Shown in pieces: positions 9,445 through 17,621 of a stretch of DNA of 64,000 nt; positions within the stretch are counted from its first letter, which is position 1; the number at the start of each line of letters is the position of its first letter. The notes beneath the pieces were generated by a model, which was not told the DNA's origin, ran no database searches, and saw nothing but the letters and a program-made list of their open reading frames with translations. Made by a program: the position numbers and the translations under genes. This DNA is from Desulfuromonas versatilis (GTDB lineage Bacteria; Desulfobacterota; Desulfuromonadia; Desulfuromonadales; NIT-T3): assembly GCF_019704135.1 (NCBI RefSeq), contig NZ_AP024355.1:2350001-2414000 (forward strand), written 5' to 3'.

Positions 9445-10749
9445 TTACTTGTCCTTGCGGTGGTCGATGACCCGTTTGGCCTTGCCTTCGCTGCGGGTGA
9501 TGGTCTTGGGCTCGACAAGCCGGACCTTGCAGGTGATGCCGAGCAGGTCCTTGATTTCACGGGCGATGCGCCGCGAAAGATCCTGCAGGACCTTGATCTC
9601 GTCCGAGAAAGTCTGCTCGTTGACCTCGACCTGCACCTCCAGGGTGTCGAGATTCTCCTCACGGTCGACCACCAACTGGTAATGGGGCTCGACGCCCTCG
9701 ATATTGATCAGGACGCTCTCGATCTGCGAAGGGAAGACGTTGACCCCGCGGATGATCAGCATATCGTCGGTGCGCCCGCTCATGCGCTGCAGGCGCCGGT
9801 GGGTACGGCCGCAGACACAGGGCTCGGCCATGATCCGGGTGATGTCCCTGGTCCGGTAACGGATCATGGGAATCCCCTCCTTGGTGATAGTGGTGATCAC
9901 CAGCTCGCCCAATTCACCGTCGGGCAGCACCTGGCCGGTCTCCGGGTTGATGATTTCGGGGATGAAGTGGTCCTCCCAGATGTGCAGCCCCTTCTGGGCC
10001 TCCCAGCATTCGATGGCCACGCCGGGGCCGAGAATCTCGGAAAGCCCGTAAATATCGATGGCCTTGATGTTGAGCTTTTCCTCGATCTCGCCGCGGATCT
10101 CTTCGGTCCAGGGCTCGGCGCCGAAAATGCCGATGCGCAGCTTCAGGTCGCGGATGTTCACCCCCTCCTCCGCGGCGGCCTCCGCCAGGTAGAGGCTGTA
10201 GGAGGGGGTACAGGTCAGCACCGTGGAGCCGAAGTCCTGCATGATCATGATCTGCTTTTTGGTGTTGCCGCCGGACATGGGGATGACCGAGGCGCCGAGT
10301 TTCTCCGCCCCGTAGTGGGCCCCGAGGCCCCCGGTAAACAGCCCGTAACCGTAGGCGTTATGAATGACGTCGCCCCGCCAAGCCCCGGCTGCGGCAAAGG
10401 AGCGGGCCATCAGCTCGGACCACATGTCGATGTCCCGCCGGGTGTAGCCGACCACCGTCGGCTTGCCGGTGGTGCCGCTGGAGGCGTGGATGCGCACGAT
10501 CTGTTCCAAAGGGACGGCGAACAGGCCGTAGGGGTAGTTGTCCCGCATGTCCTGCTTGAGAGCGAAAGGGAAGCGGCGCAGGTCATCGAGAGACTTGACC
10601 ATTTCGGGCGTAACCCCGGCCTTGCGGAAGCTCTCCCGGTAAAAAGGCACGGTGGCGTAGACCTTCTCCAGGGTCTGCTTGAGCCGTTTGAGCTGCAGGG
10701 CCTCGATAGCTTCGCGGGGAAGCGTTTCGAATTCGTCATTCCAGATCAT
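9445..10749 (-). CDS. paaK: Phenylacetate-CoA ligase, second copy (PaaK family)
   Basis: A 434-residue paralogue of the downstream paaK, with the same landmarks: ATP loop [10 protein letters not shown] near residue 95, [31 protein letters not shown] and [18 protein letters not shown]. The two copies differ across their length and are not a recent duplication. The interval to the ACT gene is 30 bases, so they are cotranscribed. Likely an aryl-acid:CoA ligase with a different side-chain preference (for example indoleacetate or 4-hydroxyphenylacetate); that is inference. Confidence 0.95.
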   Translation of the reverse strand: MIWNDEFETLPREAIEALQLKRLKQTLEKVYATVPFYRESFRKAGVTPEMVKSLDDLRRFPFALKQDMRDNYPYGLFAVPLEQIVRIHASSGTTGKPTVVGYTRRDIDMWSELMARSFAAAGAWRGDVIHNAYGYGLFTGGLGAHYGAEKLGASVIPMSGGNTKKQIMIMQDFGSTVLTCTPSYSLYLAEAAAEEGVNIRDLKLRIGIFGAEPWTEEIRGEIEEKLNIKAIDIYGLSEILGPGVAIECWEAQKGLHIWEDHFIPEIINPETGQVLPDGELGELVITTITKEGIPMIRYRTRDITRIMAEPCVCGRTHRRLQRMSGRTDDMLIIRGVNVFPSQIESVLINIEGVEPHYQLVVDREENLDTLEVQVEVNEQTFSDEIKVLQDLSRRIAREIKDLLGITCKVRLVEPKTITRSEGKAKRVIDHRKDK

Positions 10750-10760
10750 GTTGAAATCCT

Positions 10761-10828
10761 GTTCGAGGTGCGGGGTTCGACGTTCGATGTCGGGGGCAAC
10801 TCAAAACCTCGAACATCGTACGTCGAAC
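10761..10828. repeat. Intergenic palindromic GTTCGA-type repeat
   Basis: The gap between iorB and paaK is almost entirely two nested inverted repeats: GTTCGAGGT/ACCTCGAAC (perfect) and GTTCGACGTTCGATGT / ACATCGTACGTCGAAC (15 of 16). The arms are built of reiterated 'GTTCGA' units. It may be a dispersed intergenic repeat or an attenuating hairpin within the ior-paaK operon. Confidence 0.55.
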
Positions 10829-10833
10829 GTTGT

Positions 10834-11412
10834 TTAAGCGTTGCGTCCAAGCTCGAAGGCCTTCAGGTTTTCATCGAGGAAGCGCTCGGGCACCATGTTG
10901 CGGATGGCCTGGAGCCAGACCCCTTCCTCGATATCCATCAACCTGGAGAGCGCGCCGATCAGCACCGTGTTGACGGTGCGCGGGTTGCCGGCCTCCAGGG
11001 CCAGGTCCATGCCGTGCACGACCTTGGTTTCGGGAAACCGCCCGGCGATCTTCGCCGGAATGTCCTGGGGATAGGGCTCCTTGCCCAGGGCGACCGACGG
11101 GGGGAGGATTTTCAGGTCATTGACCAGCACCCGCCCGCCGGGGCGAAGCATCGGCAGATAGCGGAAGGTCTCGAGCTGCTCGAAACCGAACAGGATGTCG
11201 GCCTTGCCCTCGGGAATGATCGGCGAATAGACCCTGGCGCCGTAGCGCACATGGGAGGTCACACTGCCGCCGCGCTGGGCCATGCCGTGAATCTCGCTCT
11301 TTTTCACGTCGTGGCCGGCAAGCATCAGCACTTCAGAAAGGATTTCACTGGCGAGCAGGATCCCCTGCCCCCCGACACCGGCGAGGAGAATATTTTTGAT
11401 GCTATTCGACAT
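10834..11412 (-). CDS. iorB: Indolepyruvate:ferredoxin oxidoreductase, beta subunit
   Basis: A 192-residue gamma-domain subunit of the 2-oxoacid:ferredoxin oxidoreductase family. The N-terminus NILLAGVGGQGILLASEIL and the HGMAQRGGSVTSHVRYG segment are diagnostic of IorB. With IorA it converts aryl-pyruvates (from Trp, Phe, Tyr) and CoA into aryl-acetyl-CoA, CO2 and reduced ferredoxin, in the cytoplasm. The ATG at this end has GGAG seven bases upstream and overlaps the iorA stop by 11 bases; a TTG four codons further up is less likely. Confidence 0.95.
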   Translation of the reverse strand: MSNSIKNILLAGVGGQGILLASEILSEVLMLAGHDVKKSEIHGMAQRGGSVTSHVRYGARVYSPIIPEGKADILFGFEQLETFRYLPMLRPGGRVLVNDLKILPPSVALGKEPYPQDIPAKIAGRFPETKVVHGMDLALEAGNPRTVNTVLIGALSRLMDIEEGVWLQAIRNMVPERFLDENLKAFELGRNA

Positions 11413-13168
11413 GGCAGACTCCAAACGCTCCGAATTTACATACCTGCTCGCAGACTCCGCAGCCGACGCAGAGGTGCTTGTTCACATGGCACTTGCCCTT
11501 GGCGCCTTCCCGGTCCTGCCATTCGATGGCCGGACAGCCCAGCTTGAGGCAGGCCTTGCAGGCGGTGCATTTGTCCTCGTCCACGTAAAGCGGCGGCTTG
11601 ATCTCCACGACATCCCGCTTGATCAACATGCAGGGGCGCCGGGTGATGATGACCGAAACCTCCGGCCGTGCCATTTCGCTGCGGATCAGTTCGCGGGTCT
11701 TGTCGATTTCGTAGGGGTCGATCACCTGCACGTGCTTGACCCCGACCGCGCGGCAGATCTGCTCCAGGTCGACTTCGTATGCCTCGCTGCCGGCCAGGGT
11801 GAAGCCGGAGGTTGGGTTCTCCTGGCGACCGGTCATGGCGGTGATGCGGTTGTCGAGGATGATGACCGTTGCCGCGGACTTGTTGTAGACCATGTCCATC
11901 AGCCCGGTGATCCCCGAGTGCAGGAAGGTGGAGTCGCCGATGACGGCTACCACCTTGCTGCGCTCCTCGGGCGGCAACACCCTGCTGATCCCCGTGGCGT
12001 TGCCGATGCTGGCGCCCATGCAGACGCAGGTATCCATGGCCGAGAGCGGCGGCAGGAAGCCGAGGGTGTAACAGCCGATGTCTCCGGTGACATAGGCCTT
12101 GAGCCGGTTGAGCCCGAGAAACACGCCGCGATGGGGACAACCGGGACACATGTTGGGCGGACGGTTGGGAATGACTTCGCCCGAATGCAGCGGCAGTTCC
12201 GCCTTGGCCCCCAGCAGCGACGCCTCGATCCGCCCCGGCGTCAACTCGCCGCAGATGGGCAGCTTGTCCTTGCCGAGCACCTCGATGCCCATGGCGCGGA
12301 TCTGCTCCTCGAGAAACGGGTCGAGTTCTTCGATGACATAGACGGTTTTGAAGCGCGCCGCGAAATCCCGGATCAGCCCCTTGGGCAGGGGGTGCACCAG
12401 GCCCAGTTTGAGCACCGACGCCTCGGGAAAGACCTCCCTGGCATACTGATAGGCGACCCCTGCGGTGATGATACCGATCTCCCCGCTGCCTTCCTCGACG
12501 CGGTTGAACCCCTGGGTCGCTGACCATTCGGCCATATCCCGCAGTCGCTGCTCGACCATCGGGTGCCTTTTGCGGGCATTGGCGGGGAGCATGACCAGCT
12601 TGCCAGGGTCGCGCTCCAGGCGAGGCTCGGGCAGGCCCTGCACCGGTTCGCCGAGTTCCACGATCGACTTGGAGTGGGAGATGCGGGTAGTGGAGCGGAT
12701 GAACACCGGGGTGTCGAACTTTTCGCTGGCTTCGAAGGCCAGCCGGGTGAAGTCGAGGGCCTCCTGGCTGTCGGCCGGCTCGAACATCGGCACTTTGGCG
12801 AACTTGGCGTAATTGCGGCTGTCCTGCTCGTTCTGCGAAGAATGCATTTCCGGATCGTCGGCGACGACGATGACCAGTCCGCCCCGCACCCCGGTATAGG
12901 AGAGGGTGAACAGCGGGTCGGCCATCACGTTGACCCCGACGTGCTTGGTGGTCACCAGGGCCCTGGCGCCGCCGAAAGACGCGCCGATGGCCACCTCCAG
13001 GGAAACTTTTTCGTTGGTCGCCCAGGAGGCATCGATCTCGGGGTATTTGATGACGTTTTCCAGAATCTCGGTGCTCGGCGTCCCGGGGTAAGCCGAAGCC
13101 AGCCGGACGCCTGCCTCGTGGGCGCCGCGGGCGAAAGCTTCATTGCCTGACAGAATGGCTTTTTTCAT
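11402..13168 (-). CDS. iorA: Indolepyruvate:ferredoxin oxidoreductase, alpha subunit
   Basis: A 588-residue TPP- and Fe-S-dependent subunit. The order is: pyruvate-oxidoreductase-type N-terminal domain (ALVTTKHVGVNVMADPL), TPP-binding domain with GDIGCYTLG and GDSTFLHS...LDN, then a C-terminal two-cluster ferredoxin domain (CTACKACLKLGCP and CVGCGVCEQVCK). The length is normal for IorA. ATG is preceded by AGGAG with 6-base spacing. It is the first gene of the minus-strand run iorA-iorB-paaK-ACT-paaK, which couples aryl-pyruvate oxidation to aryl-acetyl-CoA/aryl-acetate metabolism. Confidence 0.96.
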   Translation of the reverse strand: MKKAILSGNEAFARGAHEAGVRLASAYPGTPSTEILENVIKYPEIDASWATNEKVSLEVAIGASFGGARALVTTKHVGVNVMADPLFTLSYTGVRGGLVIVVADDPEMHSSQNEQDSRNYAKFAKVPMFEPADSQEALDFTRLAFEASEKFDTPVFIRSTTRISHSKSIVELGEPVQGLPEPRLERDPGKLVMLPANARKRHPMVEQRLRDMAEWSATQGFNRVEEGSGEIGIITAGVAYQYAREVFPEASVLKLGLVHPLPKGLIRDFAARFKTVYVIEELDPFLEEQIRAMGIEVLGKDKLPICGELTPGRIEASLLGAKAELPLHSGEVIPNRPPNMCPGCPHRGVFLGLNRLKAYVTGDIGCYTLGFLPPLSAMDTCVCMGASIGNATGISRVLPPEERSKVVAVIGDSTFLHSGITGLMDMVYNKSAATVIILDNRITAMTGRQENPTSGFTLAGSEAYEVDLEQICRAVGVKHVQVIDPYEIDKTRELIRSEMARPEVSVIITRRPCMLIKRDVVEIKPPLYVDEDKCTACKACLKLGCPAIEWQDREGAKGKCHVNKHLCVGCGVCEQVCKFGAFGVCHVE

Positions 13169-13288
13169 AGCGCTCCTTGAATGCTGAAACACCGCCAGCC
13201 CCCTGAAACGGATTGGCTGCGGTGGCGTGAGGGGCAAACGGGGTTTCTGAATATAGTCAAAAGGGGCTGGAATGTCAATTTTTACAGG

Positions 13289-14200
13289 CTATTGACCTTC
13301 CCCGCCGAGGGATAGCAACACCCCTTCGAGCAGGCCGAAATCGCTCACGATCGACTCCTGCCGGGCAAAGCGCTCGAGGAGGGCCTGAACGATCGCCAAC
13401 CCGGGCATGATCAGGTCCCCCCTTCCCTCTTCCATGCCTGGCAGGCGCTCCCTTTCGGCGGGCTGCAGCGGATCCAGAAGTTGTTGCAGCTGCTGGAGCC
13501 GGGCGCGGCCGATGCGGTGATTGTTGACCCGGCGCCAGTCGTACTCTGCCATCTCCAGATCCAGGGCGGCGAGGGTGGTCACCGTTCCGGCGGTCCCGAC
13601 CAGGGCCCAGTCGCGGGGAAAAACCATTCCGGCTGCGGCAAGAGAGGATTGGAGGTCGCCGATTACCGTGTGAATCAGGCTCCGCTGTTCCTCGGCGTCG
13701 GGCAACCGTTCGCATAACCGGACCACCCCCAGGGAGAAGCTCTGCCGGAAACGCACCCGCCCCGCCTCGACCAGGACGAACTCGGTGCTACCTCCGCCGA
13801 TGTCGAAGACCAGGCTCGCGGCGGGTCGCGGCTCCAGGGCTGCGAACACCCCGGCGGCGCTGAGCAGGGCCTCCTCGGCCCCGCCAATGACCTCAATGCG
13901 CAGCCCGGTGCTCTGCTGGACCTGCCGGAGGAACGCGCCGGCGTTGACGGCGCGGCGCAGCGCCTCGGTTCCAACGGCCCTGATGCGGGTGACGCCGGAT
14001 TCGCCCGCCAGCGCGGCAAACCTGCGCAAAGCAGAAAGGGTCCGCTCCATGGCAGCTGGAGCCAGACCCTCTTCCTCTGTAAAGCCGCCTGCAAGGCGGG
14101 TTATCTGCCGGTGGTAGGCGATGGGGACGGGGAGGCCCTGACGGACCTCCCCGAGCAGCAACCGCAGTGTGTTGGACCCTACGTCGATGGCGGCCAGCAC
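13289..14200 (-). CDS. Exopolyphosphatase / pppGpp phosphohydrolase family protein (short form)
   Basis: A 303-residue member of the Ppx/GppA family of the ASKHA fold. Phosphate-binding motifs are AIDVGSNTLRLLLGE at the N-terminus and LVFDIGGGSTEFVLVE near residue 130. It ends at about 300 residues and so lacks the HD-type C-terminal domain of long Ppx/GppA. It starts with GTG immediately after the stop of the phosphate transporter gene, so the two are cotranscribed and probably both serve phosphate or polyphosphate handling. Whether polyphosphate or pppGpp is the substrate cannot be told. Confidence 0.92.
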   Translation of the reverse strand: MLAAIDVGSNTLRLLLGEVRQGLPVPIAYHRQITRLAGGFTEEEGLAPAAMERTLSALRRFAALAGESGVTRIRAVGTEALRRAVNAGAFLRQVQQSTGLRIEVIGGAEEALLSAAGVFAALEPRPAASLVFDIGGGSTEFVLVEAGRVRFRQSFSLGVVRLCERLPDAEEQRSLIHTVIGDLQSSLAAAGMVFPRDWALVGTAGTVTTLAALDLEMAEYDWRRVNNHRIGRARLQQLQQLLDPLQPAERERLPGMEEGRGDLIMPGLAIVQALLERFARQESIVSDFGLLEGVLLSLGGEGQ

Positions 14201-15892
14201 CTATTTTTCCCCGACCACCGCCTGCGCCACGTTGAAGGTGTGGTCGCCGATCTTTTCGAAGTTGTGCAGCATGTCGATGAATATCAGCCCCGGCAGCACC
14301 GCGCACTCGCCGGTGTTCAGGCGGGCGATGTGGTTGTTGCGCGAGGATTCCTCGAGCAGATCGACGGTGTCCTCCAGGTGCCGCGCCTTTTCGAGGATGG
14401 TCCTGTCGACCCGTTCCATGGCGCTGACCACGAAAGCCAGGAATTCCCTGATCTTTTCGCCGATCTCCTCGATCTCGGACATGCCGATGTTGGAGTAGCT
14501 GATCTTCTGGCTTTTCTTGCGCTGGCCCAGTCGCCAGAGGTTTTCACAGTGATCGCCGACCCGCTCCAGGTCGTTGACCATGTGCATCATGGAGGCGATG
14601 TTCCTGGAGGTTTCCTGAGCGATGGACTTCTGCGAGAGCGCCACCAGAAAGTCGGTGATCTCTTTCTGAAGAAGGTCGACCAGTTCCTCCTTTTTTTCCA
14701 GGGGGGCGATGCGCTTTTCGTCCTCGTCCTTCAGGTAGAGCAGCGTTTCGTCCACCATTTCCATGGCAACTTGCGCCATCCGCTTGGTTTCGGCCCGGGC
14801 CTGACCGAGGGCGATGGGCGGGGTATTCAAGACCCGGTTGTCGATGAACTTGAGGTGAAATTCCATCTCCTCCTCCCGCCCGCGGATGATAATCGTCGCG
14901 AGCTTGGCCAAAACCCCAACCATGGGCAGGAAGATCAGCACATTGAGAATGTTGAACAGTGTGTGGGTGTTGGCGATATGCCTGGCAATGAAGGGTTTGT
15001 CCCCCATGGCAGCGCCGTAGGCCTGCATCTGCTGCGCGGTCTGGATCACCATGTCCGGGTTGCCCGGGGTGATGGAATCGATGAATTGCTTGAAGAAGGG
15101 AAACAGCACCAGCATGTAGGCGACGCCGAGGAAGTTGAACAGGAAGTGGGCGAAGGCGGTGCGCCGCGCGGCGAGGTTGGTGCCGATGGCGGCGAGGTTG
15201 GCGGTAATGGTGGTGCCGATGTTCTCGCCGAGAATCAGGGCGATACTGGCATCGAAGGTCACCAGGCCGCTGGTGGCCAGAGCCAGGGTAATGCCGATGG
15301 TAGCGCTGGAACTCTGGACGATGATGGTAAGAATCGCGCCGATGGCGACGCCGAGCAGGTGATGGTCGCCGACCAGCAGAAACAGGTCCTTGAAGGCCTG
15401 GCTCCCCTTGACGGGATCAAAGGCGTCTTTCATGATGGCGAGACCGAAGAACAGCATGCCGAAGCCGAGCATGATCTCGCCGACGTAGACCCACTTCTGC
15501 TTGCGCCCGAAGAGCTTGAAGGCGGCACCCAGACCGATGGCCGGCAGTGCGTACTTGGTGATCTTGAAGGCGATGAGCTGGGCGGTCACCGTGGTGCCGA
15601 TGTTGGCGCCGAGGATGATGCCGATGGACTGCACCAGGGACATCAGGCCGGCGTTGACGAACCCGACCACCATGACCGTGGTGGCGCTGGAAGACTGGAT
15701 GATGGCGGTAACGGCAATCCCGACCAGGGTACCGACGATCCGGTTGCTGGTCAGCGCCGCCAGGATTTTCCGCATCCTGTCGCCTGCGATCTTCTGCAGA
15801 CCCTCCGACATGATCTTCATGCCGAAAAGGAAAAGGCCCAATCCGCCGACCAGGCCAAAGATCAATTTCTGGTTGAACAGAATGTCCAGCAT
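14201..15892 (-). CDS. Na/Pi cotransporter family protein with C-terminal PhoU-like domain
   Basis: A 563-residue inner-membrane transporter of the NptA/PNaS (SLC34-like) family. Two inverted-repeat signatures QSSSATT and QSSSATI occur at about residues 66 and 193, embedded in eight or more hydrophobic segments. From residue about 340 the protein becomes soluble and helical, with a PhoU-like region (MAQVAMEMVDETLLYLKDED). Probable role: sodium-coupled phosphate movement with a regulatory PhoU module. Directly followed by the Ppx/GppA gene with no gap. Confidence 0.93.
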   Translation of the reverse strand: MLDILFNQKLIFGLVGGLGLFLFGMKIMSEGLQKIAGDRMRKILAALTSNRIVGTLVGIAVTAIIQSSSATTVMVVGFVNAGLMSLVQSIGIILGANIGTTVTAQLIAFKITKYALPAIGLGAAFKLFGRKQKWVYVGEIMLGFGMLFFGLAIMKDAFDPVKGSQAFKDLFLLVGDHHLLGVAIGAILTIIVQSSSATIGITLALATSGLVTFDASIALILGENIGTTITANLAAIGTNLAARRTAFAHFLFNFLGVAYMLVLFPFFKQFIDSITPGNPDMVIQTAQQMQAYGAAMGDKPFIARHIANTHTLFNILNVLIFLPMVGVLAKLATIIIRGREEEMEFHLKFIDNRVLNTPPIALGQARAETKRMAQVAMEMVDETLLYLKDEDEKRIAPLEKKEELVDLLQKEITDFLVALSQKSIAQETSRNIASMMHMVNDLERVGDHCENLWRLGQRKKSQKISYSNIGMSEIEEIGEKIREFLAFVVSAMERVDRTILEKARHLEDTVDLLEESSRNNHIARLNTGECAVLPGLIFIDMLHNFEKIGDHTFNVAQAVVGEK

Positions 15893-15981
15893 TGTATTAC
15901 CCCCGCTGCAGGAGTCCTGACGAACCCCTTGATTTATTGAGAATTCGGGTTGGAAAAAGCGGGGGCACTATACCTGATAGG

Positions 15982-16629
15982 TCATTTTTTTTCAATCGAA
16001 AAGGGCAATCTGAAATCCGCCGGACCAGCCAGGTCGGCACCGGGGAGATAGACCCTCATTTCGAAGGACTTCAGCGAGCCGAGTTCGGCCAGGAAATACA
16101 CCGCCCCCGACACCTTGGCCCCGGGAATGATCGACTGCTGAGGCAGACCCTCGGTGCGGATGTCCTGGGGGTAGTTTTCGGCAAAATACGGCAGGGCGCT
16201 GTCAAAGGTATTGAAAAAGGTCCCCTTTTCCCTGTCTTCAAGATAGTAGTAACCGACATAGGGATAAGGGATCAGGTAGGCCGAATCCTTCTTGGCGATT
16301 TCGATCACCCGTTCGGGCGGCACCGCCCGGTATTGGGTGCCGTCCTGATCGATAAGCAAAAAGGAATCCAGGGGGATGCTGAGCGGTCCCTGGGTGAGAT
16401 TTTCCACGGTCACCAGGAATGAGGTGAGGTTCTCCAGCGTATGGTAGGGGACGATTTCGAGATCCTGTACCCGCGCGGTGACCCGTACCCCTTTGTTGGT
16501 TTCTGAAATGGAGCCCGCCACCGGGTCCACCGTGGCTGTGGCCGTGGCTTTCGGCACGACCGCGAACCCGCACCCACTGAGCAGCATGCCCAGGGCCATC
16601 GCAGTGAAAAACAAACGCATGATCGGCAT
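15982..16629 (-). CDS. Predicted lipoprotein of unknown function
   Basis: A 215-residue protein with a type II signal peptide; the lipobox LLSGC puts the lipidated Cys at residue 20. The mature region is beta-rich with one recognisable stretch (ENLTSFLVTVENLTQGPLSIPLDSF) resembling a DUF4352-like immunoglobulin-type fold; that assignment is tentative. ATG has an AGGAGG five bases upstream. It lies 24 bases after the cNMP-binding gene and may share its transcript. Confidence 0.75.
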   Translation of the reverse strand: MPIMRLFFTAMALGMLLSGCGFAVVPKATATATVDPVAGSISETNKGVRVTARVQDLEIVPYHTLENLTSFLVTVENLTQGPLSIPLDSFLLIDQDGTQYRAVPPERVIEIAKKDSAYLIPYPYVGYYYLEDREKGTFFNTFDSALPYFAENYPQDIRTEGLPQQSIIPGAKVSGAVYFLAELGSLKSFEMRVYLPGADLAGPADFRLPFSIEKK

Positions 16630-16653
16630 ACTCCCCTCCTGATCCGGGAATGC

Positions 16654-17130
16654 CTAGCCCTTTTTTCCCAGGGACCAGAGCAGCATTTCCCGGTAGTCCT
16701 CGTTATTTTCCCGGATTCGTTGGCTGAAGACCCTGATGATGTTGCGCATCAGCTTCAGGCCGAGCTTAGGATTAGAATCACAAAGTTTTTCGAAATCGTC
16801 CTTTTTGATGCTGAGAAGCTGAGCGGTCTCGGCAACCCGCGCGGTTGCCGAGCGAGGGGCCCCGTCGAGAATGGCCATCTCCCCAAAGACGTCCTCAGGG
16901 CCAAGAATCACCAGGGTCTTCTCCTCACCTTCGGCGAGCATTTTGGAAATCTTGATGGCGCCTCGCTGCACCAGGTAGAGGGATTCGCCGGGCATGTTCT
17001 CGATGAAGACGGTCATCCCCTCGTCCATGCGTTTTTCGGAAAAAATCCCGGCAAGGGTGGAAATTTCGTCCTCGGCCATGTCCTTGAAGAGAAAACTCCC
17101 CTTCAGGTCGTCAAGCTTCACTTTTTTCAT
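16654..17130 (-). CDS. Cyclic-nucleotide-binding domain protein
   Basis: A 158-residue protein consisting mainly of a cNMP-binding (CRP-N) domain: the phosphate-binding cassette is FGEMAILDGAPRSATARV, which keeps the Glu and Arg that contact cyclic nucleotides. There is no DNA-binding domain; the C-terminus is helical. It is therefore a stand-alone sensor, possibly acting on a partner protein. The start is the ATG that overlaps the stop of the upstream OmpA-like gene (ATGA), which makes translational coupling likely. Confidence 0.85.
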   Translation of the reverse strand: MKKVKLDDLKGSFLFKDMAEDEISTLAGIFSEKRMDEGMTVFIENMPGESLYLVQRGAIKISKMLAEGEEKTLVILGPEDVFGEMAILDGAPRSATARVAETAQLLSIKKDDFEKLCDSNPKLGLKLMRNIIRVFSQRIRENNEDYREMLLWSLGKKG

Positions 17131-17621
17131 CGCTGCTGCCACTCGAGAATGGTCTGTCCAACCGGAATCGGCTGTACTTGCCAAATGTTATCATACAGGG
17201 CAATTTCCGCACGACGGCGCAGGGCAAGGTCGCGACCCTCAGCGCCGACACGGTCCACCGAGCCGCTCAGGTAGATCTCTACGGGAATTTGATGTCTGCC
17301 CCGCAAATAATCCTCCACCGCCCGGGCCCTCATTACCGCGATGGAAATATTCGAATTGGCTTCCCCTTCAGGGCTGGAAAAGCCTTCTATCCGCACCAGG
17401 GCCTTGTCCTTTGCCAGGGTCGAAAGCTCCTTGGCCGCCCGGTCGATGGCTGCACGCGCGGTGTCATCGAGACTGGCCGAGCCCATGGAAAAGGTCACCG
17501 TGGCCAGCACCTTGCGAGTCGCCAGCAACTGTTCGACCTCACCCGGCAGGCTCTGGTCTGCCGCCGCGGAGACAGCCATAAGGATCAACAGCGCACCGCA
17601 GACGGCCAGCAGATGCCTCAT
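17127..17621 (-). CDS. Small OmpA-family periplasmic protein
   Basis: A 164-residue protein with a Sec signal peptide (about 22 residues) and one OmpA-like peptidoglycan-binding domain: VTFSMGSASLDDTARAAID, IEGFSSPEGEANSNISIAVMRARAVEDYL and the closing RRRAEIAL. The usual 'GHTD' is replaced by 'GFSSPEG', so the peptidoglycan-binding loop is altered. Its ends overlap both the upstream large OmpA gene (by one base) and the downstream cNMP gene (ATGA), so three genes form one tight operon. Confidence 0.83.
   Translation of the reverse strand: MRHLLAVCGALLILMAVSAAADQSLPGEVEQLLATRKVLATVTFSMGSASLDDTARAAIDRAAKELSTLAKDKALVRIEGFSSPEGEANSNISIAVMRARAVEDYLRGRHQIPVEIYLSGSVDRVGAEGRDLALRRRAEIALYDNIWQVQPIPVGQTILEWQQR

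Noticed and set aside
9460-11547. A 695-codon open frame antisense to paaK/iorB
   Set aside because: Shadow of recognised genes on the other strand; Asp/His/Gly-rich composition from reverse-complement coding.
14111-15940. A 609-codon plus-strand frame over the phosphate transporter
   Set aside because: Antisense shadow of a clear NptA-type gene; no recognisable domain.
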